A stretch of 13,475 nt of DNA from JAPSGM01 sp036258735. GTDB taxonomy: Bacteria > Chloroflexota > Limnocylindria > QHBO01. Each line of letters opens with the position of its first letter. Within the stretch, counting starts at the first letter, position 1. The position numbers were made by a program, and so were the translations under genes. This document shows, piece by piece, positions 1-7,622 of the stretch. Location: NCBI GenBank assembly GCA_036258735.1, contig DATADC010000051.1, forward strand, positions 1 through 13,475, read 5' to 3'. The notes under the pieces are model-generated. The model did no database searches and had not been told where the DNA came from. It saw only the letters and a program-made list of their open reading frames with translations.

Positions 1-3000
1 CCCTGCGTCTGCCGGTCATCGCCGGCGGCCTCGGCCAGCCCCTCGATCTCGGTTATCGCCTCGCGCACCGGCGTGGGCCCGTACAGCGCCGCCTGCGCGT
101 ACGCCAGCGAGCCGCGACGCTCCAGTCGCGAATCGCCGGCCAGCCGGGCGTGGCGGATGACCTGCTGGGCCGCCTCGCTGGCAGCGCCGAAGCGCATGGA
201 CGAGGCGTGCATGGCGAACAGGAGCCGATTTGCCCGCGCGACGCCCACGTGGTGGCCGGCGGCCTCGAAGGCGGGGATGGCGGAAGCCACCTCCCGGTTC
301 ACGGACTCCGCCCAGCCCTCCTCCTCGCCGAGGTAGAGCTTGACCGAGAGCAGCACCATCATCGCCTCGGCCGGTAGTAGCCGATCCGCGCGCTCGTGGC
401 CGGCGCTGATGGCTTCGTCCAGTACCCCCTGCGCGTCCTCGAACCGGCCAAGCTCCTCAAGGGCCTCGCCGAGGTCCGGCAGCAGCGCGAGGCGCAACGG
501 GTCGTGCGCCGTCCTGGCCGACACGGCACGCTCGAGGAGGTGTGCCGCCGCCGCCATGTCGCCGCGCGCCATTGCCCGGCGGCCTGCGGAGGCGAGCTTC
601 TCCGAAGCTCGGACGCCAACCGCGGTGGCATGCTCGTCGAGCCTGCCGAGCTCGGTCAGGTAGCGGTGAGCCTGCTCCAGGTGGTAACCATGGATCTCCT
701 CGAACTCCCGGTTGTCGACGCCGTGCAGCGCGTTGAAGGCCTCGGCCCACTCCACGAAGCGCTCGTGAAGCTTGGCGCGCTCGCGCTTGAGCAGGCCGCC
801 ATACGCAGCATCACGGACCAGCAGGTGGTGGAAGCGGTACGCCCCGTCGGCATCACCCGCGCCGGGGCTGGGCTGGACCAGCTGCTTTCCGGTGAGCGCG
901 CGCAAGCGATCGGGTACGTCCGGTGCGATCGGTTCGTCGACCAAGCTCACCACGGCGTCCTGCACGAAGTTCTGCCCGATGACCGACGCGGGCTCGATGA
1001 CGCCGCGCTCCTCGTTGGTCAGCATGTCGAGGCGAGCGGCCAGCAGCGCCTCGATCGTCGGCGGCACGCGCAGGCTGGTCGCGTCTCCGGCCTGGACCCA
1101 GCGCTCGCCATCCCGCCGGAGCACCCCCTCGTCGACGAGCATGGAGAGCAGCTGCTCGACGAAGAGCGGATTTCCGGCTGCGGCCCGCACGATCCGCTCG
1201 CGAACCCCGGCGTCGAGCCCCGTGCCGCCGAGGAGCGCCTCAACCACCCGCCCGGCGTCCGCATCGCTCAATGGCGAAAGGATCAGCCGAACGCTCGCCT
1301 CGTCCTGCGCCCATTCGGGCATGCGCTCCAGGAGCTCGTGGCGGCTGGAGCACAGCACGACCGCCGGTGCGGCCTCGACCGCCTCCACGAGGTGGCCAAC
1401 CAGCTCCAGAAACGTCGCCTCGGCCCAGTGGATGTCGTCCACCACGAACATGACCGGGCGGTCCCCACCGAGCAGCTCCAGGAAGCGGCGCGCGCCCCAG
1501 AACAGCTCGGGGACCGGGAACGCCGCCGCGGACAGGCCGATGACCGACGCCAGCCGCTCAATGACCTCCTGGTCGGGGATGCGGGCGCGCAGGCGACCCA
1601 TGGCCTCCTCGGCGCTGTCTTCGGCGCCGATACCGCAGGCCTCGCGCACGGCCTCGCGCAGCGGCCAGAACGTGATGCCGTCGCCGTACGGCAGGCATCG
1701 GCCATGGATGACCAGGGCCTCCGCCGACGCGGCCTCGGTGAACTCACGGATGAGCCGCGTCTTGCCGACCCCCGCGTCACCAACCACGGTGGCCATCCGG
1801 CACGCGCGCTCGCCGATGGCCCGACCGAAGAGCTCGCGCAGAGCGGCCAGCTCGGTTTCGCGGCCGACCATGGGCGTGTCGGCGCGGCGTGCGACCCGCT
1901 CGGTGATGGCACTAACACGGACGAGCCGATAGGCCGGCACCGGCTCGGACTTGCCCTTCAGGCTGAGAGGCTGGACGGGCTCGACCTCCACCTCTCCACG
2001 CACCAGCCGATAGGTCAGGTCGCCGAGTAGGACCTCCCGCGGCCCCGCTGCCTGCTCCAGGCGCGCGGCGACGTTGACGACATCCCCGGTGACGAGCCGC
2101 TGGCCGAGGCTGGCGTCGCCGGCCACCACCTCGCCGGTGTTGACGCCGATGTGGTTCTGGAGCGTGATGCCGTACTCCGCCTCGAACTGCGCGTTGAGCT
2201 CGGGCAGCGCCCTCTGCATGTCGTTCGCTGCGCGCACGGCGCGCAGCGCGTCGTCCTCGTGCCGCACCGGCAGGCCGAAGACCGCCATGACCGCGTCCCC
2301 GATGAACTTCTCGACGGTCGCTCCGTGGCCGGCCAGGGCGCGCTGCATGCCGGCGAAATAGCGCGACATGACGTCCCGCAGCACCTCCGGGCTGGGCGTG
2401 GCGCCGTCGAGGGCGGTTGGCTTGGGATCGGCGAAGACGACGGTCACCGTCTTGCGCGTGTCGCGCACCGCCACCCGGTTGCGCAGCTCGTCGCCGCAGG
2501 CAACGCAGAAGCGGTTTCCGGCGAGGTTCTCCTCGCCGCAGGTCTGGCAGACCCGGCCGGACGTGGGAGTAGCGCCGTCGGTCGGCGCCACGCGTTCGGC
2601 CACCGAGACGAGACGGTAGGTCTGCACGACGTCGGGCCGGCCCTTGGGCTGGACCAGGGCCATCGGTTCGACCTCGACCGCGTCTCGCACCGCCGAGTAC
2701 GTGGAATCGGCAAGGAGGACCTCCTGCGCCGGCGCGTTCTGCTCCATGGCGGTGGCGATGGCGATGGTGGGCCCGGTGAGGACGTGCTGGCCGGCCGTCG
2801 CGTCGCCGACGACCACGTCACCCGATGCCACGCCGGTGCGAACGGTGAGGCGCACGCCCCACCGCTGCTCGAGCACGTCATTGAGGTTGGACAGAGCCCG
2901 CTGCGACTCGGCCGCCGCCTCGACCGCCCGCAGGGCGTCGTCGTCGCGAGCGGTCCGCAGCCCGAACACCGCCACGATGGCATCGCCGATGATCTTCTCG

Positions 3001-3257
3001 ATGGAGCCGCCGTGGCCCTCGAAGACGGCGCGCATCTCGTCGATGTAGGTCGTCATGACCTCGCGCAGCGACTCGGGATCGAGCCGCTCGCCCAGCGCGG
3101 TCGAGCCCTTCAGGTCGGAGGTGACGATCGTCACCTGGCGATGCAACTCGGCCTGTGCCTCGGGCGTGGCCAGGACGGCGCCGCACGCCCCGCAGTGGCG
3201 GTTCCCCCGCGATACCGGGGCCTTGCACGCGGGGCAGGCGTCCTGCTCGGGACTCAC
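1..3257 (-). CDS. Tandem class III adenylate/guanylate cyclase with zinc ribbons and AAA ATPase (3' end beyond window)
   Basis: Large cytoplasmic signalling protein, 1085 residues visible, C-terminus beyond base 1. Order: zinc ribbon (C8, C11, C22, C25); cyclase domain 1 (about 40-217) with metal Asp D48 and D92; second zinc ribbon (C237, C240, C251, C254); cyclase domain 2 (about 268-447) with D277, D321, N395 and R399; AAA/STAND-type ATPase with Walker A GDAGVGKT at 493-500 and Walker B ending in DD at 607-608; then a helical, TPR-like region from about 800. Domain 1 has Ala at 166 and 170 where the transition-state Asn and Arg belong. Domain 2 keeps these but has PKPTA instead of the usual LxGST after its first Asp. 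The GTG start shares GTGA with the stop of the upstream hydrolase; a TACACT box lies 7 nt before it. Family members presumably make cAMP in response to an unknown input. The architecture is clear, the signal unknown. No membrane segment or DNA-binding domain is visible. Confidence 0.9.
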   Translation of the reverse strand, partial: MSPEQDACPACKAPVSRGNRHCGACGAVLATPEAQAELHRQVTIVTSDLKGSTALGERLDPESLREVMTTYIDEMRAVFEGHGGSIEKIIGDAIVAVFGLRTARDDDALRAVEAAAESQRALSNLNDVLEQRWGVRLTVRTGVASGDVVVGDATAGQHVLTGPTIAIATAMEQNAPAQEVLLADSTYSAVRDAVEVEPMALVQPKGRPDVVQTYRLVSVAERVAPTDGATPTSGRVCQTCGEENLAGNRFCVACGDELRNRVAVRDTRKTVTVVFADPKPTALDGATPSPEVLRDVMSRYFAGMQRALAGHGATVEKFIGDAVMAVFGLPVRHEDDALRAVRAANDMQRALPELNAQFEAEYGITLQNHIGVNTGEVVAGDASLGQRLVTGDVVNVAARLEQAAGPREVLLGDLTYRLVRGEVEVEPVQPLSLKGKSEPVPAYRLVRVSAITERVARRADTPMVGRETELAALRELFGRAIGERACRMATVVGDAGVGKTRLIREFTEAASAEALVIHGRCLPYGDGITFWPLREAVREACGIGAEDSAEEAMGRLRARIPDQEVIERLASVIGLSAAAFPVPELFWGARRFLELLGGDRPVMFVVDDIHWAEATFLELVGHLVEAVEAAPAVVLCSSRHELLERMPEWAQDEASVRLILSPLSDADAGRVVEALLGGTGLDAGVRERIVRAAAGNPLFVEQLLSMLVDEGVLRRDGERWVQAGDATSLRVPPTIEALLAARLDMLTNEERGVIEPASVIGQNFVQDAVVSLVDEPIAPDVPDRLRALTGKQLVQPSPGAGDADGAYRFHHLLVRDAAYGGLLKRERAKLHERFVEWAEAFNALHGVDNREFEEIHGYHLEQAHRYLTELGRLDEHATAVGVRASEKLASAGRRAMARGDMAAAAHLLERAVSARTAHDPLRLALLPDLGEALEELGRFEDAQGVLDEAISAGHERADRLLPAEAMMVLLSVKLYLGEEEGWAESVNREVASAIPAFEAAGHHVGVARANRLLFAMHASSMRFGAASEAAQQVIRHARLAGDSRLERRGSLAYAQAALYGPTPVREAITEIEGLAEAAGDDRQTQ

Positions 3258-3790
3258 TCCCCGGAGTGTACGGCCTCGGTGATTCGGTTCGCGAAGCCCG
3301 CAATCCGGTCCAGGGCATCCTCCAGTCGTGGACCGATGCCGTGTCGCACGCCCTCGTACACCACCAGCTCGTGAGTGGTCAGCTGCTGCACCGCGTCCCG
3401 TAGCAGGTCGATGCGCGCGAACGGGTCGTGATCGCCGGACAGCAGCAGCACGGGGCACGTGATCCGCGGCCAGTGAGACGTGCGCTCCCGCCAGCTGTCG
3501 TGGCGGCCGGGGGCGTGCAGCGGGTAGGAGAGCAGGATCAGGGCGGCGTACCCATCCTCGGCGGCCAGCAGTGATGCCACCCTGCCGCCGAACGAGTGGC
3601 CGCCGATGATCGAGCCGGCGGCGGCCGGCGCGGCCGCCCGGTAGGCCACGACTGCCCGCTCGACATTGGAGCGCGGGAGCTGCACCGGCTCGGCCGATAG
3701 GCCACGCGCGCGTAACCCCTCGACGTACGGACGCATGCTTGCCGCGCTGCCCGAGGCGCCGTGCGCCAGGTGGATCGTGGGAGGGGGCAT
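3254..3790 (-). CDS. Small alpha/beta hydrolase, TEX30/COG3571-like
   Basis: Predicted cytoplasmic alpha/beta-hydrolase of 178 residues, about the usual size for the compact COG3571/TEX30 (KANL3-like) group. The nucleophile elbow is GGHSFGG with Ser66; the likely acid is Asp122 in GDHDPF, and the likely base is His150 in VRHG. The N-terminal strand with HGASGS carries the oxyanion-hole region. No signal peptide is visible. The open frame continues upstream, but the added residues are Arg/Pro-rich and unlike the family, so the ATG at 3790 is preferred; a TAGTCT box lies 5 nt before it. The stop overlaps the GTG of the cyclase gene by 4 bases, so the two are probably translationally coupled. 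Substrate unknown; dienelactone-hydrolase-like activity is possible but unproven. Confidence 0.85.
   Translation of the reverse strand: MPPPTIHLAHGASGSAASMRPYVEGLRARGLSAEPVQLPRSNVERAVVAYRAAAPAAAGSIIGGHSFGGRVASLLAAEDGYAALILLSYPLHAPGRHDSWRERTSHWPRITCPVLLLSGDHDPFARIDLLRDAVQQLTTHELVVYEGVRHGIGPRLEDALDRIAGFANRITEAVHSGE
3265..3270 (-). promoter_or_regulatory. Possible -10 box (TACACT) of the cyclase/ATPase gene
   Basis: TACACT lies inside the last codons of the hydrolase gene, 7 nt before the GTG of the cyclase gene. This would give a leaderless or nearly leaderless transcript. No convincing -35 is visible. The GGGGA next to the GTG is too close to act as a normal Shine-Dalgarno site. Confidence 0.35.
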
Positions 3791-3795
3791 GCGCC

Positions 3796-3801
3796 AGACT
3801 A
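3796..3801 (-). promoter_or_regulatory. Possible -10 box (TAGTCT) of the hydrolase-cyclase operon
   Basis: TAGTCT lies 5 nt before the hydrolase ATG, in the 77-bp divergent gap shared with the molybdoenzyme gene. It fits the TANNNT pattern seen before several other starts here. The -35 region is poor. Confidence 0.35.
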
Positions 3802-3867
3802 CTCCGGTGACGCTCCGCGTGGCCGACACATGGCCGTCACGCGCCGACGATTGACTCCGGGGAGCAC

Positions 3868-5421
3868 ATGACCGATCACATCGAGCCCGCGACCCCCGGT
3901 CCATCCCGCTCGGCGGCAGCGCTGGCCGGCCTGGTCGCGGGTGCCCTTGGCGTGGGCGTTGGCGAGCTGATCGCCGGCCTGGTGCCGGGCGCGCCCTCAC
4001 CGGTGCTGTCCATCGGCAGCGGCGTCATCGAACTCCAGCCACCGGGTGCCAAGCAGTTCGTGGTGGACCTCTTCGGACAGGCCGACAAGCTCGTCCTCAA
4101 CCTGGTGGTGGCGGGGGTCGCGCTGGCCGGCGCTGCCGCGCTCGGCGTGCTGGCCGTGCGACGCTGGAACCTGGCGGTGGCCGGGTTCGTTGCGGCGGGG
4201 GTGCTGGCGTTCGCGGCCTCGCGCGTCGAGGGAGCCACCAACGACCTGGTGCTCTCGGCGCTGACCTCCGCGGGGGCGGTGACGGTCGCCGTGTACGCGC
4301 TGCGCTGGCTCCTGCATCTCGCTGCGCCGCGACCAGTGCGGGCCGAGATGCCGGACTTCGGGCGGCGGCACTTCCTGGGCGGCGCGGTGGCGATCGCAGG
4401 CGTGGCGGCAGGCTCCGGGGTCGTCGGCCGCCTCCTGCTGGAGCGCCGAGCATCGGCGGTGGCAGCCGTACCGCCCGTACCTCCGCCCGGCGCCACGCTG
4501 CCGCCGTTGCCGTCGGGCGCCAACCTGTCCGTCCCGGGGTTGGGCCCGATCGTCACGCCCAACGACCAGTTTTACCGCGTCGACGTGGAGCTGCTCGTTC
4601 CGCGGTTGGACGCCGCCACCTGGCAGCTGACGGTCAACGGCATGGTCGACCGGCCGTTCAGCATCGGGTACGCCGAGCTGCTGTCCATGCCCCTCATCGA
4701 GCAGTACGTCACGATCGCCTGCGTCAGCAACCAGGTCGGGGGCGACCTGGTGGGCAATGCCAAGTGGCGTGGCGTACGGCTGCGTGACCTGCTCGACCGG
4801 GCGGGCTTGCAGCACGGGGCGACGCAGATCGTGGGCCGCGCGCACGACGGCTGGACGGCGGGATTCCCGACGTCCTGGATCCAGACGCCGGAGCGCGAGG
4901 CGATGGTCGCCGTGGCCATGAACGATGAGCCACTGCCGCCCGACCACGGCTATCCGGCGCGCCTGATCGTTCCGGGACTGTTCGGGTACGTGTCCGCCAC
5001 CAAGTGGCTCACCAACATCGAGCTGACCACGCTCGAGGCGTTCGACGCCTACTGGGTCCCGCGCGGCTGGGCCAAGGAAGGGCCGATCCTGACGCAGTCG
5101 CGCATTGACGTGCCGCGCGACGGCCAGGCGGTTGCCGCCGGAACGGTTGCGGTCGCCGGTGTGGCATGGGCTCCCGATCGCGGCATCGAGGGCGTCGAGG
5201 TGCAGGTGGACGACGGCACCTGGGCCGAGGCGGAGCTGTCCGCGCCGATCTCGCCCGCCACCTGGGTGCAGTGGCTGTATCGCTGGGAGGCGACCCCGGG
5301 CGACCACGTCGTCCGCGTCCGGGCCACCGACGCCACCGGCGAGGTCCAGACCGCCGCGATGACGCGGCCGGATCCCGACGGGGCCCGCGGGCACCACACG
5401 ATCAGCGTCCGCGTCGATTGA
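3868..5421 (+). CDS. Membrane-anchored sulfite-oxidase-family molybdopterin oxidoreductase
   Basis: Polytopic protein of 517 residues with an extracytoplasmic molybdenum-cofactor domain. Four hydrophobic segments (about 16-38, 75-96, 100-117, 128-150) precede a twin-arginine motif, GRRHFLGG, at 165-172. A weakly hydrophobic Gly/Ala-rich fifth segment follows, then a basic patch near 188-194. The sulfite-oxidase fold spans about 225-390; Cys285 in TIACVSNQVGG is the expected Mo-ligating thiolate. A C-terminal Ig-like Mo-co dimerisation domain spans about 410-517. This matches the five-TM Moco proteins proposed to use Sec for the first helices and Tat for the last. The start is ATG with GGGGAG 3 nt upstream. 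No haem or cytochrome partner is adjacent. Substrate (sulfite, methionine sulfoxide or other) cannot be told from sequence. The lipid-kinase gene follows after 14 nt. Confidence 0.9.
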   Translation: MTDHIEPATPGPSRSAAALAGLVAGALGVGVGELIAGLVPGAPSPVLSIGSGVIELQPPGAKQFVVDLFGQADKLVLNLVVAGVALAGAAALGVLAVRRWNLAVAGFVAAGVLAFAASRVEGATNDLVLSALTSAGAVTVAVYALRWLLHLAAPRPVRAEMPDFGRRHFLGGAVAIAGVAAGSGVVGRLLLERRASAVAAVPPVPPPGATLPPLPSGANLSVPGLGPIVTPNDQFYRVDVELLVPRLDAATWQLTVNGMVDRPFSIGYAELLSMPLIEQYVTIACVSNQVGGDLVGNAKWRGVRLRDLLDRAGLQHGATQIVGRAHDGWTAGFPTSWIQTPEREAMVAVAMNDEPLPPDHGYPARLIVPGLFGYVSATKWLTNIELTTLEAFDAYWVPRGWAKEGPILTQSRIDVPRDGQAVAAGTVAVAGVAWAPDRGIEGVEVQVDDGTWAEAELSAPISPATWVQWLYRWEATPGDHVVRVRATDATGEVQTAAMTRPDPDGARGHHTISVRVD

Positions 5422-5435
5422 CGCGGGGCGCAACA

Positions 5436-6392
5436 ATGCGCCTCGTGCCCGAACCGGCGTCGCCGCTCGTCATCGTCAACCCGGCTGCCGGCATGGGCAA
5501 GGCGCACCGGCTTGTGCCCCGCATTGCCGCCTGGCTGCGCGAGCACCGACCGGAGGCCCGCGTGCTCGAGACGCGCGAGGCAGGCCACGCAGAACAGCTC
5601 GCCGCCGCCGCCGCGGAGCTCGGCCACGACCGCGTGGTTGCCGTTGGCGGCGACGGAACGGTCCAGGAGGTGCTCAACGGCCTGATGGCCGGCATCGGCG
5701 GCGATCGCCGGCCGGCGCTCGGGGTCGTCCCCGGGGGCAGCGGGAACGACCTGTCGCGCAGCCTGGGCCTGCCGCGCGACCCGATCGCCGCGCTGCCGGT
5801 CGCGCTGGGCGCCGAGCTTCGGCCGCTCGACGTGGGGCGGGGCTCCCGCAACGGCGGAGTGCGGCACTTCGCCACGGCCGGCGGCGCGGGATTCGACGCC
5901 CAGGTGGCGCATACCATGTCCGGCCGACCACACCGCTGGCAGCGCGGTGCAGCCGGCTACCTGGTCGCCACGCTCAACCAGCTTCGCGCGTTTCGCAATC
6001 GCGACCTGCGCGTGCGCATGGAAACCGATGCCGGCCCGCGCGAGATGGAGGGCCGCTTCCTCTTCGTCTGCTTCGCCAACGGCGCGTACTACGGTGGCGG
6101 CATGCAGATCGCGCCCGATGCGGAGCTCGACGACGGCTGGCTCGACGTCTGCCTGGTGGGCGACATCTCGCGCCTGGGCGCCTTGCGGGAGCTGCCAGGC
6201 ATCTACCGCGCCGCGCACGTCAACCACCCCCTGGTCGACATCGTCCGCGCCCGCGAGGCCCGCATCGAGGGCGACCCGACGGCCCGCGTGCACCTCGACG
6301 GCGAGCCGTTCGGCCACGTGCCGGTCGAGGTGGGACTGGCTCCGTCGGCGGTCCGGGTGGCGGCCGGTGCATCGGCTAGGGTAGGGGAGTGA
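5436..6392 (+). CDS. Diacylglycerol kinase family lipid kinase (YegS/BmrU-like)
   Basis: Soluble or peripheral lipid kinase of 318 residues, normal for the YegS/Rv2252/BmrU family, which phosphorylates diacylglycerol or related lipids with ATP. It opens with the strand and loop IVNPAAGMGK (13-22). The nucleotide-binding GGDGT is at 71-75 and PGGSGND at 99-105, where the family usually has PxGTxND. The C-terminal beta-sandwich carries GGGMQIAPDAELDDGWLD, a common family signature. The ATG at 5436 is chosen because homology begins there; the frame is open much further upstream, inside the molybdoenzyme gene, but only as antiphase shadow. The Shine-Dalgarno site is weak. The gene lies 14 nt after the molybdoenzyme and its stop overlaps the next gene by GTGA. 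The lipid substrate is not predictable. Confidence 0.9.
   Translation: MRLVPEPASPLVIVNPAAGMGKAHRLVPRIAAWLREHRPEARVLETREAGHAEQLAAAAAELGHDRVVAVGGDGTVQEVLNGLMAGIGGDRRPALGVVPGGSGNDLSRSLGLPRDPIAALPVALGAELRPLDVGRGSRNGGVRHFATAGGAGFDAQVAHTMSGRPHRWQRGAAGYLVATLNQLRAFRNRDLRVRMETDAGPREMEGRFLFVCFANGAYYGGGMQIAPDAELDDGWLDVCLVGDISRLGALRELPGIYRAAHVNHPLVDIVRAREARIEGDPTARVHLDGEPFGHVPVEVGLAPSAVRVAAGASARVGE
6377..6382 (+). promoter_or_regulatory. Possible internal -10 box (TAGGGT) before the DUF2171-like gene
   Basis: TAGGGT lies within the last codons of the lipid-kinase gene, 6 nt before the GTG of the small downstream gene. It would allow separate, leaderless expression of that gene. No clear -35 is visible. 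Confidence 0.3.
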
Positions 6393-6646
6393 GCGACCTC
6401 AACGCGCTGCCGGAGGCGACGCGAGGCCAGCGCCTGGTGGGGAAGGGCGGCCGCCGCATCGGTACGGTGGACGCCGTCTTCGCCGACTACCTGCTGGTGC
6501 GGACCGCCGGCCTGCTGCCGGTCGACCTCTACGTGCCGCGAGCGGACGTGGCCCGTGGCCCTGGCGATGACCTCAGCGTCGATGCCACGCCGGAGGAGGC
6601 ATACGAGGCCTGGCATCGGCCGCTGAAGCGCGTTGCCCATGACTGA
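6389..6646 (+). CDS. Small PRC-barrel/DUF2171-like protein
   Basis: 85 residues, no signal peptide or membrane segment. Residues about 16-55 read as a small beta-barrel of the PRC-barrel/DUF2171 kind: a GKGGRRIGTVDAVFADYLLV stretch (reminiscent of 'G..IGKV..V..dYLvV') followed by a strand ending LYVPRADV. The start is GTG, sharing GTGA with the stop of the lipid-kinase gene, so coupling is likely; a TAGGGT box also lies 6 nt upstream. Such proteins are widespread and mostly uncharacterised. PRC-barrel domains occur in RNA-processing and photosynthetic reaction-centre proteins. The family call rests on pattern only and no function is assigned. Confidence 0.7.
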   Translation: MSDLNALPEATRGQRLVGKGGRRIGTVDAVFADYLLVRTAGLLPVDLYVPRADVARGPGDDLSVDATPEEAYEAWHRPLKRVAHD

Positions 6647-6654
6647 CCGATTGC

Positions 6655-6674
6655 GCGCGCCGACGTGGGCGCGC
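6655..6674. terminator. GC hairpin between convergent genes, possible bidirectional terminator
   Basis: GCGCGCC and GGCGCGC form a perfect 7-bp stem around the 6-nt loop GACGTG. It fills the 38-bp gap between the stops of the DUF2171-like gene and the convergent TrmB-type gene. Neither strand has a T-tract after the stem, so it may be a weak or factor-assisted terminator. Confidence 0.45.
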
Positions 6675-6684
6675 CTCGGGGCGG

Positions 6685-7521
6685 TCAGGCGCTCTTGCGC
6701 CGGGTGGCCCGAACGCGGCGTTCGGCGTCCTCGAGCGTCAGACCCTGATCCCAAATCGCTTCGAAGGCCGTCTTCAGAACGATGGCAAGCGATGGGTGCT
6801 CTACCACCATGATGGTCAAATCGGAGCCCGATCCCACCGGGTCCTGCATGCCGAACATGACGATCGTCTCGTCGATGATGACGAGCTTGAGCGGCAGGTG
6901 CTCGACAAACCGCGCCTCTTCCCCGGCCTCCACGAAGCGCTTGATCGCGGCGATGACCTGCGGATCCTCGTCGAACACGCTCATCTCGTACACGCCGCGC
7001 GCACGATGCGTCAGAGCCACCTGCAGGCCTTCGACGTTCTCCTGGGGAAGCGTCGCATACGGTGGCTTGGTGAAGACCAGGATCTCCTCCTTGACGCCCG
7101 CCTGGAGCTCGGCGAAGCGCTCGCTGATGGCGCCGGCGTCACGCAGAACCTCGATGTACTCCAGCGGATCGGTGTTCGAGCGACCCGACTCATACGCCGG
7201 CGCGAGCTCGGCCACCAGCCCCGCGGCGCTCATTTCCAGCTCCTCGAGCGTGCGGCGGTGCGCCGCCACCAATCGTTGGATGCCGAGGTCTGGCGCGGTG
7301 GCCGAGTACTTGACCACCGACCCGGGCTTGGCGCTGGCAAGGCCCTTCTCGACGAGCGAGCTGAGGACGTCGTAGATCCGCTGGCGGGGCAGCTCACCCT
7401 GCCGCGCGACCTGGGCCGCGGTGAACGAGCCTCGGCCGAGCAGGGCCACATACGCCTTGGCCTCGTAGGTTGTGAGGCCCAGGTTCGAGAGGTCCTGGAT
7501 CAGCCTGGGCTGCTGCTGCAC
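6685..7521 (-). CDS. TrmB-family transcriptional regulator
   Basis: Predicted DNA-binding regulator, 278 residues. Residues about 8-75 are a winged helix typical of TrmB: LGLTTYEAKAYVALL leads into a helix-turn-helix with GELPRQRIYDVLSSLVEKG and a wing near VVKYSA. A charged helix at about 80-115 could be a dimerisation coiled coil. The C-terminal half (about 130-265) alternates strands and helices (EEILVFTKPP, LKLVIIDETIVMFGM, DLTIMVVEHP), as in the effector domain of TrmB-like proteins. The start is GTG at 7521; an in-frame stop lies 11 codons upstream and there is no other usable start. The mRNA is probably leaderless. It is divergent from paaA across 113 bp, so paaA is a candidate target, besides itself. 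TrmB members often sense sugars; the ligand here is unknown. Confidence 0.88.
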   Translation of the reverse strand: MQQQPRLIQDLSNLGLTTYEAKAYVALLGRGSFTAAQVARQGELPRQRIYDVLSSLVEKGLASAKPGSVVKYSATAPDLGIQRLVAAHRRTLEELEMSAAGLVAELAPAYESGRSNTDPLEYIEVLRDAGAISERFAELQAGVKEEILVFTKPPYATLPQENVEGLQVALTHRARGVYEMSVFDEDPQVIAAIKRFVEAGEEARFVEHLPLKLVIIDETIVMFGMQDPVGSGSDLTIMVVEHPSLAIVLKTAFEAIWDQGLTLEDAERRVRATRRKSA

Positions 7522-7528
7522 GCGCGCG

Positions 7529-7558
7529 ACGATAAGGCACCACGCGATGTGGTGTCAA
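7529..7558 (-). promoter_or_regulatory. Promoter of the TrmB-family gene (TTGACA / TTATCG or TATCGT)
   Basis: A perfect -35 TTGACA (7558-7553) is followed after 17 nt by TTATCG (7535-7530), or after 18 nt by TATCGT (7534-7529). The GTG start lies 7-8 nt downstream, so transcription should begin at or next to the start codon. This is the best promoter match in the window. Confidence 0.7.
7538..7554. promoter_or_regulatory. Perfect inverted repeat, likely operator in the trmB-paaA gap
   Basis: CACCAC-GCGAT-GTGGTG: two perfect 6-bp arms around 5 nt. It lies between -35 and -10 of the TrmB-family promoter, overlapping the -35 by two bases, an ideal place for repression. A dimeric winged-helix regulator such as the adjacent TrmB protein would suit it. 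I found no second copy before paaB. Confidence 0.5.
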
Positions 7559-7622
7559 CGAGGCGAGGCGGTGACACAGTACGCAGTGGCATGCCTGGCT
7601 CGCGGCGGCATGGGTCCTGCGG

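Noticed and set aside
396..3374. Long plus-strand open frames (about 544 and 407 codons) opposite the cyclase/ATPase gene
   Set aside because: The minus strand reads as a continuous protein with zinc ribbon, cyclase and Walker motifs. The plus frames show only Arg/His/Leu-rich low-information sequence, as expected for antisense frames in high-G+C DNA.
3791..4000. N-terminal extension of the hydrolase by 70 residues, starting at 4000
   Set aside because: The added residues are Arg/Pro-rich, lie antisense to the molybdoenzyme gene and would leave the compact hydrolase family size. The ATG at 3790 has a TAGTCT box at the usual spacing.
3997..6317. Long minus-strand open frames (about 479 and 422 codons) opposite the molybdoenzyme and lipid-kinase genes
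   Set aside because: No recognisable domain, and they are antisense to two strongly conserved proteins; typical high-G+C shadow frames.
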